Assembly (NCBI GenBank): GCA_018384065.1
Contig: JAHAYL010000040.1
Coordinates: 1 to 64,000, forward strand
Source: Oxalobacter sp.
GTDB taxonomy: Bacteria; Pseudomonadota; Gammaproteobacteria; Burkholderiales; Burkholderiaceae_D
DNA: 64,000 bases
Reading direction: 5' to 3'
Below are positions 46,718-57,352 of the stretch, piece after piece (the first letter of the stretch is position 1; each line of letters begins with the position of its first letter). Made by a program: the position numbers and the translations under genes. Under the pieces are notes generated by a model. That model did not search any database. It was not told the DNA's origin and worked only from the letters and a program-made list of their open reading frames with translations.

Positions 46718-48673
46718 TTATTTCTTGTCTTCTTCGCCCGGTTTCTTGATCAGGAACTCGACACCCGCCAGTTTTCTCAGGTATTCAACATAGGCATAAA
46801 GTTCCTGGGCACTGCTGGTACCGGTCATCTGACGGTTCATGGCTTCTTCCATCCGTGGATCGATTTTCTCAGGGATGATGACTTTCGTGACGCGGTAGAT
46901 GATATAGCCTTCTTCTGGACGTTCAACGCCGACATAAGCCGGCAGCTTGGAAGCATCGGCTTTCATGACAGGTGCCAGGTCAAGACGGCCGGACTGTGCG
47001 ATCTTCGGACGTGAAACCTTTTCCGGTGCAGAGAAGCCTGTCACCGCACCGCCTGCTTTCAGGTTTGCCAGTTCTGCCTCACCGGCTTCTTTTGCCAGTA
47101 CCAGCGCTTTCTGGTTGGTGACAGCTGTCTGGATGCCGGCACGGACTTTCTCAAACGGTATCAAAGCAGCTGGATAATGCTGGGCGATACGGGCGGAAAC
47201 CAGCACCTGCGGTGCAATCTCGACCGATTCAGTATTGTGCTTGCCCTTGACACAGTCATCCGAGAAAATCTTTTCAAGCAGTGTTGGGTTGGCAAGCATC
47301 GGGTTCTGCTTGGCGGCTGCTTCCGGATCACGCTGTAGGTCCTTGAATGTATGGATCTGCAGTCCCATCGCATCAGCAACCGGTTTCAGGCTGTCAGACT
47401 TCTCATAGACCATATTGGAGAATGCTTCGGACATCTCAGCATATTTCTTGGCGACCTGTGCCCGTTTGAGTTCCTGCATGACAGACTCACGGACCTGTGC
47501 CAGTGTCTTCGGTACAGCTGGCTTGATATCCGTGACCATGATGATATGGAAGCCATATTCTGTCTGGACGATATCGCTGACATCCCCCTTCTGCAGGGCA
47601 AAGGTGGCGTCACTGAATTCCTTGACCATCTTGCCCCGGGCAAAATAACCGAGGTCGCCGCCATTCTTCGCAGAGCCGGGATCCTGTGAGTAGGTCTTCG
47701 CCAGTTCACCGAAGCGTGACGGATTTGCCCGTGCCTGTGCCAGGATTTCTTCTGCTTTCTTCCGGGCTTCTTCCTTGTCTGCATCCTTGGCATTGCGCGG
47801 TGTCAGGATCAGGATATGCTGCGCACGGCGCTGTTCCGGTGTCGCAAAGCGGTCTTTGTTCTGGTTGTAATAGTTCTGCAGGTCGCTGTCAGTGATCTTG
47901 ACACTTTTTTCTGCGGCAGATTGGTCAAGGACAACGATTTCAATATCAGCATGTTCCGGGATAGTGAACTGCTTGGCGTGGTCGTTGTAATAGTTGGTCA
48001 GGTCTTCATCGGTCACAGACACCTGGTTCTTATAAGATGCGAGGCTGAAGACACGCTTCTGGACTTCACGTTCCTGGGTGAACAGGTTGATTACGCGGCG
48101 GCCGACTGTCTTGGAAGGGATGACGCTGAACTGGATCGGCGCCGGAACCTGCTGCATCGACATTTCCTGCCCCATGATGGCGACATGCCCTTCTGGGGTC
48201 AGGCCACGTCCTGCAAGAATCTGCTCATATTTTTTCTGGTCAAAGTTCCCTTCATTGTCAACCAGACCGGGAATCTGACGGATCTTGTCAATGACCACCT
48301 GTTCCGGCACAGACAGGTTTTCTTTCGAGACCGCGTACTGCAACGCATATTTGTTGACAAGCTGCTGGAGGACCTGCCATTTGAATTCCTTTGAGTCAGC
48401 CAGCTTCGCATCGAACGGCCGTCCTTGGGCTGCCGCCTGCTGACGCATCATTTCCACCTGCTTGCGGACAGCATTGTCCCATTCCTGCTGGGTGATGACG
48501 TAATCTTTCTGGAGAAAGCTGAAAGGACCTGTGTCCCGCTTGATCTTCACAACACCATCTGCGTTGTTGAAACGTTTATAACCTTCGATACCGACAAAGA
48601 TGAAAGAAGGAATGATGAATATCAGAAGGATAATCTGGGTAAGGCGTTTATGGTTGCGGATAAAATCAAGCAT
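46718..48673 (-). CDS. ppiD: Peptidyl-prolyl isomerase/chaperone PpiD (SurA_N plus parvulin)
   Basis: 651 residues. One N-terminal membrane anchor (QIILLIFIIPSFIFVGIEG) places the rest in the periplasm. SurA-like helices at about 40-250 precede a parvulin domain at about 270-370 (RRAQHILIL, YSQDPGSAKNGGDLGYFARG, FGFHIIMV-like). A C-terminal SurA-type helical region completes it. It assists folding of newly exported proteins at the Sec translocon. In relatives the order hupB-tRNA-Val-tRNA-Asp-ppiD is common, and here a MATE gene and an extra tRNA-Asp lie in that gap. Confidence 0.95.
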   Translation of the reverse strand: MLDFIRNHKRLTQIILLIFIIPSFIFVGIEGYKRFNNADGVVKIKRDTGPFSFLQKDYVITQQEWDNAVRKQVEMMRQQAAAQGRPFDAKLADSKEFKWQVLQQLVNKYALQYAVSKENLSVPEQVVIDKIRQIPGLVDNEGNFDQKKYEQILAGRGLTPEGHVAIMGQEMSMQQVPAPIQFSVIPSKTVGRRVINLFTQEREVQKRVFSLASYKNQVSVTDEDLTNYYNDHAKQFTIPEHADIEIVVLDQSAAEKSVKITDSDLQNYYNQNKDRFATPEQRRAQHILILTPRNAKDADKEEARKKAEEILAQARANPSRFGELAKTYSQDPGSAKNGGDLGYFARGKMVKEFSDATFALQKGDVSDIVQTEYGFHIIMVTDIKPAVPKTLAQVRESVMQELKRAQVAKKYAEMSEAFSNMVYEKSDSLKPVADAMGLQIHTFKDLQRDPEAAAKQNPMLANPTLLEKIFSDDCVKGKHNTESVEIAPQVLVSARIAQHYPAALIPFEKVRAGIQTAVTNQKALVLAKEAGEAELANLKAGGAVTGFSAPEKVSRPKIAQSGRLDLAPVMKADASKLPAYVGVERPEEGYIIYRVTKVIIPEKIDPRMEEAMNRQMTGTSSAQELYAYVEYLRKLAGVEFLIKKPGEEDKK

Positions 48674-48700
48674 AGCGCTTCAAAATTCGTGGCAATATCA

Positions 48701-48730
48701 ATAGAAATAAGCCGTCTTAAGACGGCTTAT
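48701..48730 (-). terminator. Terminator of the ppiD-proximal tRNA-Asp
   Basis: ATAAGCCGTCTTAAGACGGCTTAT is a 24-bp perfect palindrome followed on the minus strand by TTTCTATTG. It lies 23 nt beyond the tRNA 3' end and just upstream of ppiD. Confidence 0.75.
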
Positions 48731-48753
48731 GAGAATCCTTAGCGGCTGTACGG

Positions 48754-48830
48754 TGGCGGAACGGACGGGACTCGAACCCGCGACCCCCGGCGTGACAGGC
48801 CGGTATTCTAACCAACTGAACTACCGCTCC
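48754..48830 (-). tRNA. tRNA-Asp(GTC), copy 1
   Basis: A 77-nt cloverleaf with CCA encoded. The acceptor GGAGCGG pairs with CCGTTCC (one G-T), anticodon stem CCGGC/GCCGG encloses loop CTGTCAC, and the T arm is GCGGG-TTCGAGT-CCCGT. Identical to the copy at 50498 over its whole length, with identity stopping 4 nt outside. A minus-strand TATAAT at 48869-48874 could serve as its own promoter. Confidence 0.95.
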
Positions 48831-48868
48831 TAAACTCTTAAAACCGCTTTATATCAACGGGAAGTGCC

Positions 48869-48874
48869 ATTATA
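48869..48874 (-). promoter_or_regulatory. Candidate -10 box for tRNA-Asp copy 1
   Basis: TATAAT on the minus strand, about 39 nt before the tRNA 5' end. The -35 is poor at normal spacing. The hexamer sits inside a long-armed inverted repeat (AAAACCGCT...AGCGGTTTT, 48839-48882), which may also end transcription. Confidence 0.35.
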
Positions 48875-49017
48875 GCGGTTTTTCAAGATTCTGTAGCAAA
48901 ACCACTGATTTTTTCAGTCAAATGATATGAATCTGTTATTTATTGTAACGGTGTTAAGTACCAAAAACTTTTCAGGTATGCTTTCAGCTTGGCGGTAAAA
49001 CAGCCTTTTTCATCAGG

Positions 49018-50403
49018 GTGGTTAAGGAAATGGCAGCACAGAAATACCATGGCTTGACAGAAGGCAGCATCCCGAAACAGATGCTGCTTTTTGCCCTGCC
49101 TATGTTCATCAGCAGCCTCTTCCAGCAGCTTTACAATGCCGTGGATTCGCTGATTGTCGGCAATATCCTCGGTGACCAGGAACTTGCTTCGGTGGCATCC
49201 GGCGGCAGCCTGATTTTCCTGATGACCGGCTTTGTCTTCGGCATCTCGGCAGGCGCCGGTGTCGTGATTGCCCGTTACTTCGGTGCCCAGGATAAGGAAC
49301 GCCTGCATAAGGCCGTCCACACAACAGTTGCCATCGGTATTGTCTGCGGCATTTTCCTGACTGCTTTCGGTTTCTTCTTCACACCATGGCTTTTGGAATT
49401 GATGGCGACACCGGATGATGTGATGCCGCATTCTGTGCTGTACTTCAGGATTTATTCTTTAGGCTGCATTACGGTGGTGCTCTACAATTTCGGCGCCTGC
49501 ATCCTGCAATCCATCGGTGACAGCCGCAGCCCGATGATTTTCCTGATTGTCTCTGCTGTCAGCAATGTCATCCTGGACCTTGTTTTCATCTGGGGGCTGG
49601 GCGGCGGTGTCAGCAGTGCCGCCTTGGCAACGGTGCTTTCCCAAGGGCTTTCAGCATTCCTGGTTTTCAGCAAACTGATCCGTCTTGGCAGGCAGGGTCA
49701 TGAATACGGTGTCTCAATCAGATCGATCCGGATTGATTTTCCGATGCTGAAAAATGTCATTACGCAGGGCATCCCATCAGGTATCCAGAACTCTGTCACT
49801 TCTATTTCGCATATTGTCGTCCAAGGCAATATCAACCTGTTCGGTGCCATGGCGATGGCAGGCTGTGGAACACATATGAAGATTGAGGGATTCGCCTTCC
49901 TGTCCATCATGTGTTTCTCAATGGCATTGGCGACTTTTGTCAGCCAGAACCTCGGTGCAAACAAACCTGAACGCGTGATGGGTGGTATCAAGTTTGGATT
50001 GACCTGCTCCATCATCTCTGCCCAGATTGTCGGTGTCATCCTCTTTTTCGGGGCGCCTTTTTTCATCGGGCTGTTCAGTGCCAATCCAGAGGTCATCTAT
50101 TATGGTTCTTCCCAGCTGAAAATTGCTGCCCTCTTTGCATTTGTCCTGGCTATCGACCACTGCTCCATCGGCATTTTGAGGGGATTTGGCAGACCCATCA
50201 TCGCAATGGGTATTGTCCTCGCCATCTGGTGTCTTTTCCGCATCGTCTTCATCACAGGGATGCTGCATTTCATCCATGACATCTTTGTGATTTTCTGGAC
50301 ATTCCCGCTGACATGGAGCATGACGGCGGTTCTTTTCGTCTATTTCCTGTACCGTGAGACAAGAAGGCTTCAACGCAATGCAATACCGGATGGAATGGTG
50401 TAA
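49018..50403 (+). CDS. MATE-family multidrug/sodium efflux transporter
   Basis: A 461-residue inner-membrane protein with about 12 transmembrane segments in two homologous MatE halves (LLFALPMFISSLFQQLYNAVDSLIVG; VITQGIPSGIQNSVTSISHIVVQ). The GLTEGSIPKQMLLFALP opening is the style of the MepA/DinF-related branch common in gut Firmicutes. The start is uncertain: GTG at 49018 or ATG at 49030, neither well spaced from a Shine-Dalgarno. Lying alone on the plus strand between two identical tRNA-Asp genes, in a spot usually without a gene, it looks acquired. Substrates are unknown; the family exports cationic drugs using sodium or protons. Confidence 0.93.
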   Translation: MVKEMAAQKYHGLTEGSIPKQMLLFALPMFISSLFQQLYNAVDSLIVGNILGDQELASVASGGSLIFLMTGFVFGISAGAGVVIARYFGAQDKERLHKAVHTTVAIGIVCGIFLTAFGFFFTPWLLELMATPDDVMPHSVLYFRIYSLGCITVVLYNFGACILQSIGDSRSPMIFLIVSAVSNVILDLVFIWGLGGGVSSAALATVLSQGLSAFLVFSKLIRLGRQGHEYGVSIRSIRIDFPMLKNVITQGIPSGIQNSVTSISHIVVQGNINLFGAMAMAGCGTHMKIEGFAFLSIMCFSMALATFVSQNLGANKPERVMGGIKFGLTCSIISAQIVGVILFFGAPFFIGLFSANPEVIYYGSSQLKIAALFAFVLAIDHCSIGILRGFGRPIIAMGIVLAIWCLFRIVFITGMLHFIHDIFVIFWTFPLTWSMTAVLFVYFLYRETRRLQRNAIPDGMV

Positions 50404-50451
50404 TCAACTGAGTCCGATGAATGTGCATCCCCCGTTAATGAGGTAGAGCCG

Positions 50452-50491
50452 AAAAAAGGAAATCCCGTAGGTTCTCGAAACCTACGGGATT
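50452..50491 (-). terminator. Terminator of the tRNA-Val/tRNA-Asp transcript
   Basis: On the minus strand AATCCCGTAGGTTT pairs with AACCTACGGGATT around a 4-nt loop, followed by TCCTTTTTTCGG. It lies 6 nt beyond tRNA-Asp copy 2. The MATE stop is about 50 nt away on the other side, so it may serve both. Confidence 0.88.
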
Positions 50492-50497
50492 ATCGGT

Positions 50498-50574
50498 TGG
50501 CGGAACGGACGGGACTCGAACCCGCGACCCCCGGCGTGACAGGCCGGTATTCTAACCAACTGAACTACCGCTCC
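50498..50574 (-). tRNA. tRNA-Asp(GTC), copy 2
   Basis: 77 nt, identical to the copy at 48754, anticodon GTC, CCA encoded. It follows tRNA-Val(TAC) by 22 nt and shares its transcript. This is the copy expected from the conserved hupB-tRNA-Val-tRNA-Asp arrangement. Confidence 0.96.
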
Positions 50575-50596
50575 TAAAATCTGTCTGTTGACTGTC

Positions 50597-50672
50597 TGGT
50601 GGGTGCTGAGAGGGTCGAACTCCCGACATTCGCCTTGTAAGGGCGACGCTCTACCAACTGAGCTAAGCACCC
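50597..50672 (-). tRNA. tRNA-Val(TAC)
   Basis: 76 nt with CCA encoded. Acceptor GGGTGCT/AGCACCC, anticodon stem TCGCC/GGCGA with loop CTTACAA, T arm GGGAG-TTCGACC-CTCTC (one G-T pair). The anticodon TAC reads GUA and, if modified, other valine codons. Confidence 0.96.
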
Positions 50673-50721
50673 TTCCACTCTTCAGTCAACTGCAACACAG
50701 TCCGTGTCAGCAGAAGACGCT

Positions 50722-50750
50722 ATTCTATTATCCCTTCTATGAGATTGCAA
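50722..50750 (-). promoter_or_regulatory. Promoter of tRNA-Val/tRNA-Asp
   Basis: On the minus strand, -35 TTGCAA (50745-50750) and -10 TAGAAT (50722-50727) are separated by 17 bp, 50 nt before the tRNA-Val 5' end. Confidence 0.65.
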
Positions 50751-50819
50751 GTGGTTTTTTGATAATCTTCTGCAATTCTATCGCCCACACGCTCAGTGAA
50801 TCCGTGCAGACCGTGGCAT

Positions 50820-51095
50820 TCAGCGGTTAAGGCTGTCTTTCAGGATTTTCCCAGGCTTGAATTTCGGCAGTCTGGCTGACTCAATCTGGATGGTTTCGCC
50901 GGTACGGGGGTTGCGGCCTGTCCTTGAGGCACGTTCGCTGACGCTGAATGTCCCGAAACCGACCAGGGTCACGGTCCCTCCTGCCTGCAGGGTTCCTGCA
51001 ATCGCTTCCAAGGCGGCATCAAGTGAACGGGTTGCAGATGCTTTGGAAATATCGGCTTTCTTCGCAATATATTCGACCAGTTCATTTTTGTTCAC
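50820..51095 (-). CDS. hupB: DNA-binding protein HU-beta
   Basis: A 91-residue nucleoid protein that binds and bends DNA without sequence preference. The start is GTG, well placed behind AAAGGAGG. The fold is complete: helical N-terminal dimerisation ([19 protein letters not shown]), then the [22 protein letters not shown] segment containing the arm with its RNPRTG tip. It has its own strong promoter. The lon gene that often precedes it in relatives is not here; typA lies upstream instead. Confidence 0.97.
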   Translation of the reverse strand: MNKNELVEYIAKKADISKASATRSLDAALEAIAGTLQAGGTVTLVGFGTFSVSERASRTGRNPRTGETIQIESARLPKFKPGKILKDSLNR

Positions 51096-51147
51096 GGGAA
51101 GCCTCCTTTTATCGTTTTACAGTGCAGTCCTGACAGGAAAGGTTTTT

Positions 51148-51177
51148 ATTAAACCGTCCTGAATCCTGTCTTGTCAA
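51148..51177 (-). promoter_or_regulatory. hupB: Promoter of hupB
   Basis: Minus-strand -35 TTGACA (51172-51177) and -10 TTTAAT (51148-51153) with 18-bp spacing, 52 nt before the GTG start. Confidence 0.75.
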
Positions 51178-51193
51178 GCGTATCTTTCCAGTA

Positions 51194-51217
51194 ACAGAAA
51201 AGGGAGCCGAAGCTCCC
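51194..51217 (-). terminator. Terminator of the rimP-typA operon
   Basis: GGGAGC-TTCG-GCTCCC, a UUCG tetraloop hairpin, followed by TTTTCTGTT on the minus strand, 24 nt after the typA stop. Confidence 0.88.
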
Positions 51218-51241
51218 TCTCCTGCCCTTCTTTACTGGCAA

Positions 51242-53071
51242 TCAGCTACGGCGTTCGCGGCGGCGCTCGATATCCGTCAACAGACGTTTGCGGATACGGA
51301 TGCTGCTTGGCGTGATTTCCACCAATTCATCGTCCTCAATGAATTCAACAGCATATTCCAAGGACATCTGGACGGGCGGGACAAGCCGGATGGCTTCATC
51401 AGTGCCAGAAGCACGGATATTAGTGAGCTGCTTGCCCTTGATTGGATTGACGACGATATCGTTGTCATGGGAATGGATACCGATGATCATACCTTCATAG
51501 ACAGGGTCATTATGGCTGACGAACATCTTGCCACGGTCCTGGAGCTTCCAGATGGCATAGGCGACAGCAGCACCGCCAACACCGGAAATCAGCACCCCGT
51601 TGCGGCGTCTGCCTGCCTTGTCATTGCCAGGATCGACCGGATAATAACCATCAAACACATGACTCATGATGCCAGTGCCACGGGTCAATGTCATGAATTC
51701 ACTCTGGAAACCAATCAACCCACGGGCAGGGACACGGTATTCAAGACGGACACGGCCTTTACCATCCGGCTGCATATCCTGCAGTTCACCACGGCGCTGT
51801 CCAAGTTCTTCCATGACACCGCCTTGGTTTTCTTCATCGATATCCACCGTCAATGCTTCATAAGGTTCATGCTTGACACCATCAATGGTCTTATAGACAA
51901 CCCGGGGGCGCGACACCGCAAGTTCATAGCCTTCACGGCGCATGTTCTCAATCAGGATGGTGAGATGCAGTTCACCACGTCCAGACACTTCGAAGACGGT
52001 GTCATCATCTGTCGGGGAAACCCGCAGCGCCACATTGGATTTCAGTTCACGTTCAAGCCGTTCACGGATCTGGCGGCTTGTGACGAACTTGCCTTCACGT
52101 CCAGCAAACGGGGATGTATTGACCATGAAATTCATGGTCAGGGTCGGTTCATCGATATTGAGCATCGGCAGGGCATCCGGGGTTTCCGGATCACAGAGTG
52201 TGGAACCGATATCAATATCCTCAATACCGTTGATCAGGACGATGTCACCAGCTGACGCCTCATCAATGACTGTGCGCTCCAAGCCCTTGAAAGACAGCAC
52301 CTGATTGATACGCGCCTTGACCGGTGTTGATCCAGGACCATTCATGACAACGACTTCCTGATTGCCCCGGACACGGCCACGGTTGATGCGGCCGATACCA
52401 ATCTTGCCGACATAAGTCGAATAATCCAACGAAGAAATCTGCATCTGGAAAGGACCATCCACATCCGCATCACGGACAGGGACATATTTCAGGATGGCAT
52501 CGAACAATGGGCGCATGTCACCTGACCTGACATCTTCATCAAGCCCAGCATAACCATTGAGCGCAGAGGCATAGACAACGGGGAAATCCAACTGCTCTTC
52601 ATTGGCACCCAGCTTGTCGAAAAGGTCGAATGTTGCGTTGATGACCCAATCCGCACGGGCGCCAGGACGGTCAATCTTGTTGATGACGACAATCGGTTTC
52701 AATCCAAGCCCCAGTGCCTTCCGGGTCACAAAACGGGTCTGTGGCATCGGTCCCTCAACGGCATCCACCAGCAACAGGACACTGTCAACCATTGACAGGA
52801 CACGTTCAACTTCACCGCCGAAATCTGCATGCCCAGGGGTATCGACGATATTGATATGGGTGCCCTCATATTCAACGGCACAGTTCTTGGCTAGGATGGT
52901 GATGCCGCGTTCTTTTTCCAGGTCATTGGAATCCATCACCCGTTCTGCAACAGACTGGTTTTCCCGGAATGTCCCGGATTGACGCAGAAGCTGGTCAACC
53001 AATGTGGTTTTGCCATGGTCAACATGGGCGATGATCGCAACATTGCGGATAGCACGTTTTGTGTCAGACAT
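51242..53071 (-). CDS. typA: Translational GTPase TypA/BipA
   Basis: 609 residues. It is a ribosome-associated GTPase of the EF-G type that supports 50S assembly and stress growth. The G domain (about 1-200) has [22 protein letters not shown] and NKIDRPGA. Domains II, III and V follow, and the BipA-specific C-terminus ends in [13 protein letters not shown]. There is no strong Shine-Dalgarno. The 95-nt gap after truB means it is either last in the operon or has an extra promoter. The terminator follows it. Confidence 0.97.
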   Translation of the reverse strand: MSDTKRAIRNVAIIAHVDHGKTTLVDQLLRQSGTFRENQSVAERVMDSNDLEKERGITILAKNCAVEYEGTHINIVDTPGHADFGGEVERVLSMVDSVLLLVDAVEGPMPQTRFVTRKALGLGLKPIVVINKIDRPGARADWVINATFDLFDKLGANEEQLDFPVVYASALNGYAGLDEDVRSGDMRPLFDAILKYVPVRDADVDGPFQMQISSLDYSTYVGKIGIGRINRGRVRGNQEVVVMNGPGSTPVKARINQVLSFKGLERTVIDEASAGDIVLINGIEDIDIGSTLCDPETPDALPMLNIDEPTLTMNFMVNTSPFAGREGKFVTSRQIRERLERELKSNVALRVSPTDDDTVFEVSGRGELHLTILIENMRREGYELAVSRPRVVYKTIDGVKHEPYEALTVDIDEENQGGVMEELGQRRGELQDMQPDGKGRVRLEYRVPARGLIGFQSEFMTLTRGTGIMSHVFDGYYPVDPGNDKAGRRRNGVLISGVGGAAVAYAIWKLQDRGKMFVSHNDPVYEGMIIGIHSHDNDIVVNPIKGKQLTNIRASGTDEAIRLVPPVQMSLEYAVEFIEDDELVEITPSSIRIRKRLLTDIERRRERRS

Positions 53072-53166
53072 AGAAATAGAAATCTTTTTTGAAAAATTTG
53101 GATAACTGATTATTTTAACCTGAATGCTGTATGGCTTAAAACCATTCCAGCAGAAGAAAAGCAGTT

Positions 53167-54114
53167 TCAGGACTGTCTCAATGCCACCAGACGTTCTGGT
53201 GCCAGCACGCCATCGTCACGCAGTTGTGCTGTTCCCAAGAAAGTCCCTGCAGCATCATAGATCCGGTATCGCCCTTCACCACCAGGCATCGGGATGTTTT
53301 CCTTGATGACGGAAAGGCGCTGCCCATGACGGTAACGTCCACTCAACGCATCAGGCAGCGTCAATGCAGGGGAATCAGAAAGCAGCCAGTCAACCGGCTT
53401 CAGATGACGGTTCTTGACTTCTTGGGAAGCATCTGATGTCTCCATCAAAACAGGCAAGCCAACCGACTGTTCCAATGTCAGGACACCTACCTGTGTACGG
53501 CGCAGCATCCTGAGATGGGCACCGCAGCCGATGGCTTTCCCGATATCTTCCCCCAACACCCTGACATATGTCCCCTTGCTGCAGGTCACTGACAGTGTCA
53601 GGTATGGGGAACGCCAATCAATGAGTTCCAGTTTATGGATGACAACTTCCCGGGCTGCCCGGTCAAGTTCAATCCCCTGGCGGGCATATTCATAGAGCGG
53701 ACGGCCTTCCCGCTTCAAGGCGGAATACATCGGAGGAACCTGCTGGATAGTGCCCCGGAAACGTTCCAGAACCTGTTCTACTGCCTTGTCTGTCAGTACG
53801 GGGACCCGGACCTGTGAAATGACCTTTCCTTCCGTATCGCCCGTATCGGTGGAAACACCCAGTTGGACAACGGTCTGGTAGGTTTTGTCGGCGTTAAGCA
53901 GGTCTTGGGAAAATTTTGTCGCTTCCCCAAAACACAATGGCAGCAACCCTGTCGCAAAAGGATCCAATGTTCCGGTATGCCCGGCTTTCTTGGCGTTGAA
54001 ATAACGTTTCGCCTTTATCAAGGCATCATTGCTCGAGATTCCAGCTGGTTTATCCAATAAAAGAACCCCGTCTATATCCAGACGGGGGGTGCGGTGAGCC
54101 TGACCTTCTCTCAT
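53167..54114 (-). CDS. truB: tRNA pseudouridine-55 synthase
   Basis: 315 residues from the ATG at 54114, which follows AAGAGGT; the track extends into rbfA. It makes pseudouridine 55 in the T-loop of tRNAs. The catalytic Asp is in [16 protein letters not shown]; the segments [27 protein letters not shown] and [15 protein letters not shown] are conserved. The C-terminal region has the PUA-like TruB_C part. It starts 25 nt after rbfA in the operon. Confidence 0.97.
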   Translation of the reverse strand: MREGQAHRTPRLDIDGVLLLDKPAGISSNDALIKAKRYFNAKKAGHTGTLDPFATGLLPLCFGEATKFSQDLLNADKTYQTVVQLGVSTDTGDTEGKVISQVRVPVLTDKAVEQVLERFRGTIQQVPPMYSALKREGRPLYEYARQGIELDRAAREVVIHKLELIDWRSPYLTLSVTCSKGTYVRVLGEDIGKAIGCGAHLRMLRRTQVGVLTLEQSVGLPVLMETSDASQEVKNRHLKPVDWLLSDSPALTLPDALSGRYRHGQRLSVIKENIPMPGGEGRYRIYDAAGTFLGTAQLRDDGVLAPERLVALRQS

Positions 54115-54139
54115 ATACCTCTTGGCTGCCTGAAGAAGA

Positions 54140-54529
54140 TTATGCCTGACCGTCATCAGGCACATGCGTGGCATTTGCCTTTTCAATCAGTTTCATCAAC
54201 GCCAGACCATCCTTGATGGTGCTGTCATAGACAAAAGTGAGGGTCGGCAGCGTATGGATATGCAGCCGTTTCCCCAATTCATTGCGAAGGAATCCCGAGG
54301 CACGCTGCAGGCTCTTCTGGGTGAGTTCCAGCCTTTCAGCACTGTCATCCAGCATGGTATAGAAGACCTTCGCATTGGCGTAATCCGGTGTCACCTTGAC
54401 CTCTGTGATGGTGATCATGCCGACATCCGGATCTTTCAATTCTGAAAAGATGATATCTGACAGGTCGCGCTGGATCTGGTCCGCGACCCGGAGCGCACGG
54501 TCAGGAATGGATCGGTTGCGTCTTGCCAT
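54140..54529 (-). CDS. rbfA: Ribosome-binding factor A
   Basis: A 129-residue KH-type protein that binds the 30S precursor and helps 16S rRNA 5' processing. Conserved are [18 protein letters not shown] near the N-terminus, [16 protein letters not shown] in the middle and [16 protein letters not shown] toward the end. It is directly downstream of infB (32 nt) and upstream of truB. Confidence 0.97.
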   Translation of the reverse strand: MARRNRSIPDRALRVADQIQRDLSDIIFSELKDPDVGMITITEVKVTPDYANAKVFYTMLDDSAERLELTQKSLQRASGFLRNELGKRLHIHTLPTLTFVYDSTIKDGLALMKLIEKANATHVPDDGQA

Positions 54530-54561
54530 AATTGCCCTCCTTCCAGGATTGTTTCCCTAGT

Positions 54562-57291
54562 TTACAATGTACGGGCGATTTCCTGGATTTCAAAGACTTC
54601 AATCTGGTCGCCTTCCTGGATATCGTTGTACCCTTTCAGGGTAAGACCGCATTCAAAACCAGCCTTGACTTCCTTCATATCGTCTTTGAAACGTTTCAGG
54701 GAATCGATTTCACCCGTCCAAATCACGACGTGGTCACGCAGCAGATGGACAGGAGCCCCTCGACGGACCAGGCCTTCCATAACGAAGCAGCCGGCGATGG
54801 AACCCACCTTGCTGAGATGGATGACCTGACGGATTTCAAGCAGACCCAATGTGTTTTCACGTTTTTCAGGTGCCAGCATACCAGACATTGCAGCTTTCAC
54901 ATCATCGATTGCATCATAGATGATGTTGTAGTAGCGGATATCAATGCCATTGGCCTCAGCCAGGTTGCGTGCCTGTGCATCTGCACGGGTATTGAAACCG
55001 ATGATGACTGCCTTGGATGCCACCGCGAGGTTGACGTCGGTTTCAGTGATGCCACCGACTGCCGCATGGATGACCTGGACACGGACTTCATCATTGGACA
55101 GCTTGAGCAGGGATGCTGACAACGCTTCCTGGGACCCCTGGACATCTGTCTTGATGATCAATGGCAGGGTCTTGACTTCACCCTCGGCAATCTGGTCGAA
55201 CATGTTTTCCAGTTTTGCCGCCTGCTGTTTCGCCAGTTTGACGTCACGGAATTTGCCCTGGCGGAACAGGGCAATCTCACGGGCCTTGCGTTCATCGTTG
55301 AGCGCGATAAGTTCCTCACCGGCAGATGGCACACCTGACAGCCCCTGGATTTCGACAGGGATACTTGGACCGGCTCCGGTGATGCTCCTGCCATTTTCAT
55401 CCAGCATCGCCCGGACACGGCCATATTCTGGACCTGCCAGCACAACATCCCCACGGTGCAGGGTACCGGACTGGACAAGGACAGTCGCAACAGGACCACG
55501 CCCCTTATCCAAGCGGGCTTCAATGACAATCCCCTGTGCCATGGCTTCGACAGGCGCCTGGAGTTCCAGGATTTCTGCCTGGAGAAGGACATTTTCCAGA
55601 AGGTCATCAATGCCCTGTCCTGTCTTTGCAGAGACATGGATGAATGGTGAATCACCACCGTATTCTTCCGGCAGCACATTTTCTGCAACCAGTTCCTGTG
55701 TCACCCGGTCAGGGTTCGCACCTGGTTTATCAATCTTGTTGATGGCGACTACAATCGGGACATTCGCAGCCCTTGCGTGGGCAATCGCTTCTTTGGTCTG
55801 TGGCATGACACCATCATCCGCTGCAACGACCAGGATGACGATATCCGTCGCCTGCGCACCACGGGCACGCATCGCTGTAAACGCCTCATGCCCTGGGGTA
55901 TCAAGGAATGTGACAATGCCACGTTTTGTCTTGACATGGTAAGCACCGATATGCTGGGTGATGCCGCCTGCCTCACCGGAAGCAATCTTTGTCCGGCGGA
56001 TGTAATCCAACAGGGATGTCTTACCGTGGTCAACATGCCCCATGACAGTAACAACAGGGGCACGGGGCAGTTTCTCTGCATTCTTGCCCATGTCCATATC
56101 TTCAAGGGCAGATTCCGCATCCTGGATCTTGGCGGCAAACGCACGGTGTCCCATTTCTTCTACCAGGATCATCGCGGTTTCCTGGTCAAGGACCTGATTG
56201 ATGGTGACCATCTGCCCCAGTTTCATCATCTGCTTGATGACTTCAGAAGCCTTGACCGCCATCTTATGGGCAAGCTCACCGACTGTAATGGTTTCAGGCA
56301 CATGGACATCATGGATGATTGCTTCTGTCGGCTGATGGAAATTGCTTTCACGTTCCTGCTGGCCATGACGGCGGTTCTTGCCGGATTTACCCCTGCCTCC
56401 TTCCCTGTCACTGGACATATCCCCGCCACGGGTCTTCATGCCTGAACCTCGTTTCCGGGAAGGTTCATCCTGCCAGCTACCATTACCACGGCCACCCTTG
56501 CGGTCACCGTTCCGTTTATCACCTTTCTCGCCCTTTTCCGCCTTTTCATTCCGGGCATCAGCCTGATTGCCTTGGACCTGCTTCCTGTCTGATGCCTTGG
56601 CAGCCTGTGCACCTTTCGCCGGGTGACCAGCCTTCTTGTTTTCCTGGGCAGAAGCGGGAGCCTTGGATGCTGGCTGCTGCGGTTTCTGCTCTGCAGGAGC
56701 CTTTGCCGGTTTCCTGACTGTTCCGTTCATCATCGCCTTGATCTGGGCAACTTCATCTTCAACAGCCTTGCGGGCGCGTTCTGTCTCAGCCAGGCGTTTC
56801 GCCTTTTCTGCTTCGGTTTCCTGAGGGGCTTTCCCCGCTTCTACCGATACAGTCTTTTTGGTTGCCCCTACAGTATCCTTGCTGGAAACCGATTCCTTTG
56901 AAGGTTCCTGCACTGGCTGTACCTGACCAATGGTTTTCTTTTCTGGTTCTGCAGCTGCAGCTTCCCGGGTTTTGTTCCGTTCCGCCTCTGCTTTGGCCTT
57001 CTCCCGTTTTTCACGGGCATCAGCTTCCTGACGGGCAATCAGCTCTGCCTGACGGCGGGCTTCTTCCTTACGCCGCTGCTTTTCAGCTTCATCAATGACA
57101 GGCGCCGCTTTACGACGGGCGATTTCAGCACGGACCTCCGCCTGTTCATCACGTCTGACAATGGTGCGTTTCTTGCGGACTTCTACCTGAATCGTCCTTG
57201 AACGGCCAGCAGCATCTGCCTGACGGATTTCACTGGTTTCCTTCCTTGAGATGGAGATTTTGCGTTTTTCACCTGGAGTATTGATTGCCAT
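54562..57291 (-). CDS. infB: Translation initiation factor IF-2
   Basis: 909 residues. It places fMet-tRNA on the 30S subunit and promotes subunit joining. The N-terminal half (about 1-400) is basic and low-complexity with KEK- and Q-rich stretches, including the charged repeat region usual for Gram-negative IF-2. The G domain begins at [21 protein letters not shown], with DTPGHEAF and [11 protein letters not shown], followed by domains II-IV and the C2 fMet-tRNA site near the C-terminus. Lies 61 nt after nusA. Internal start sites for shorter isoforms are known in E. coli but were not looked for. Confidence 0.97.
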   Translation of the reverse strand: MAINTPGEKRKISISRKETSEIRQADAAGRSRTIQVEVRKKRTIVRRDEQAEVRAEIARRKAAPVIDEAEKQRRKEEARRQAELIARQEADAREKREKAKAEAERNKTREAAAAEPEKKTIGQVQPVQEPSKESVSSKDTVGATKKTVSVEAGKAPQETEAEKAKRLAETERARKAVEDEVAQIKAMMNGTVRKPAKAPAEQKPQQPASKAPASAQENKKAGHPAKGAQAAKASDRKQVQGNQADARNEKAEKGEKGDKRNGDRKGGRGNGSWQDEPSRKRGSGMKTRGGDMSSDREGGRGKSGKNRRHGQQERESNFHQPTEAIIHDVHVPETITVGELAHKMAVKASEVIKQMMKLGQMVTINQVLDQETAMILVEEMGHRAFAAKIQDAESALEDMDMGKNAEKLPRAPVVTVMGHVDHGKTSLLDYIRRTKIASGEAGGITQHIGAYHVKTKRGIVTFLDTPGHEAFTAMRARGAQATDIVILVVAADDGVMPQTKEAIAHARAANVPIVVAINKIDKPGANPDRVTQELVAENVLPEEYGGDSPFIHVSAKTGQGIDDLLENVLLQAEILELQAPVEAMAQGIVIEARLDKGRGPVATVLVQSGTLHRGDVVLAGPEYGRVRAMLDENGRSITGAGPSIPVEIQGLSGVPSAGEELIALNDERKAREIALFRQGKFRDVKLAKQQAAKLENMFDQIAEGEVKTLPLIIKTDVQGSQEALSASLLKLSNDEVRVQVIHAAVGGITETDVNLAVASKAVIIGFNTRADAQARNLAEANGIDIRYYNIIYDAIDDVKAAMSGMLAPEKRENTLGLLEIRQVIHLSKVGSIAGCFVMEGLVRRGAPVHLLRDHVVIWTGEIDSLKRFKDDMKEVKAGFECGLTLKGYNDIQEGDQIEVFEIQEIARTL

Positions 57292-57352
57292 GGTTCCCCT
57301 TTTCTTTATTTTCCCGATAGGTGTTCCTGAACCTTATGGGTCCTGTCCCTGT

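Noticed and set aside
48754-50574. Integrative element with attL/attR at the tRNA-Asp genes
   Set aside because: No integrase or mobility gene lies between them and the identity covers the whole tRNA rather than a 3' fragment, so I report only a likely acquired gene with tRNA duplication.
54944-55942. 332-residue plus-strand ORF inside infB
   Set aside because: Antisense to the IF-2 G domain; Ser/Thr-rich shadow frame.
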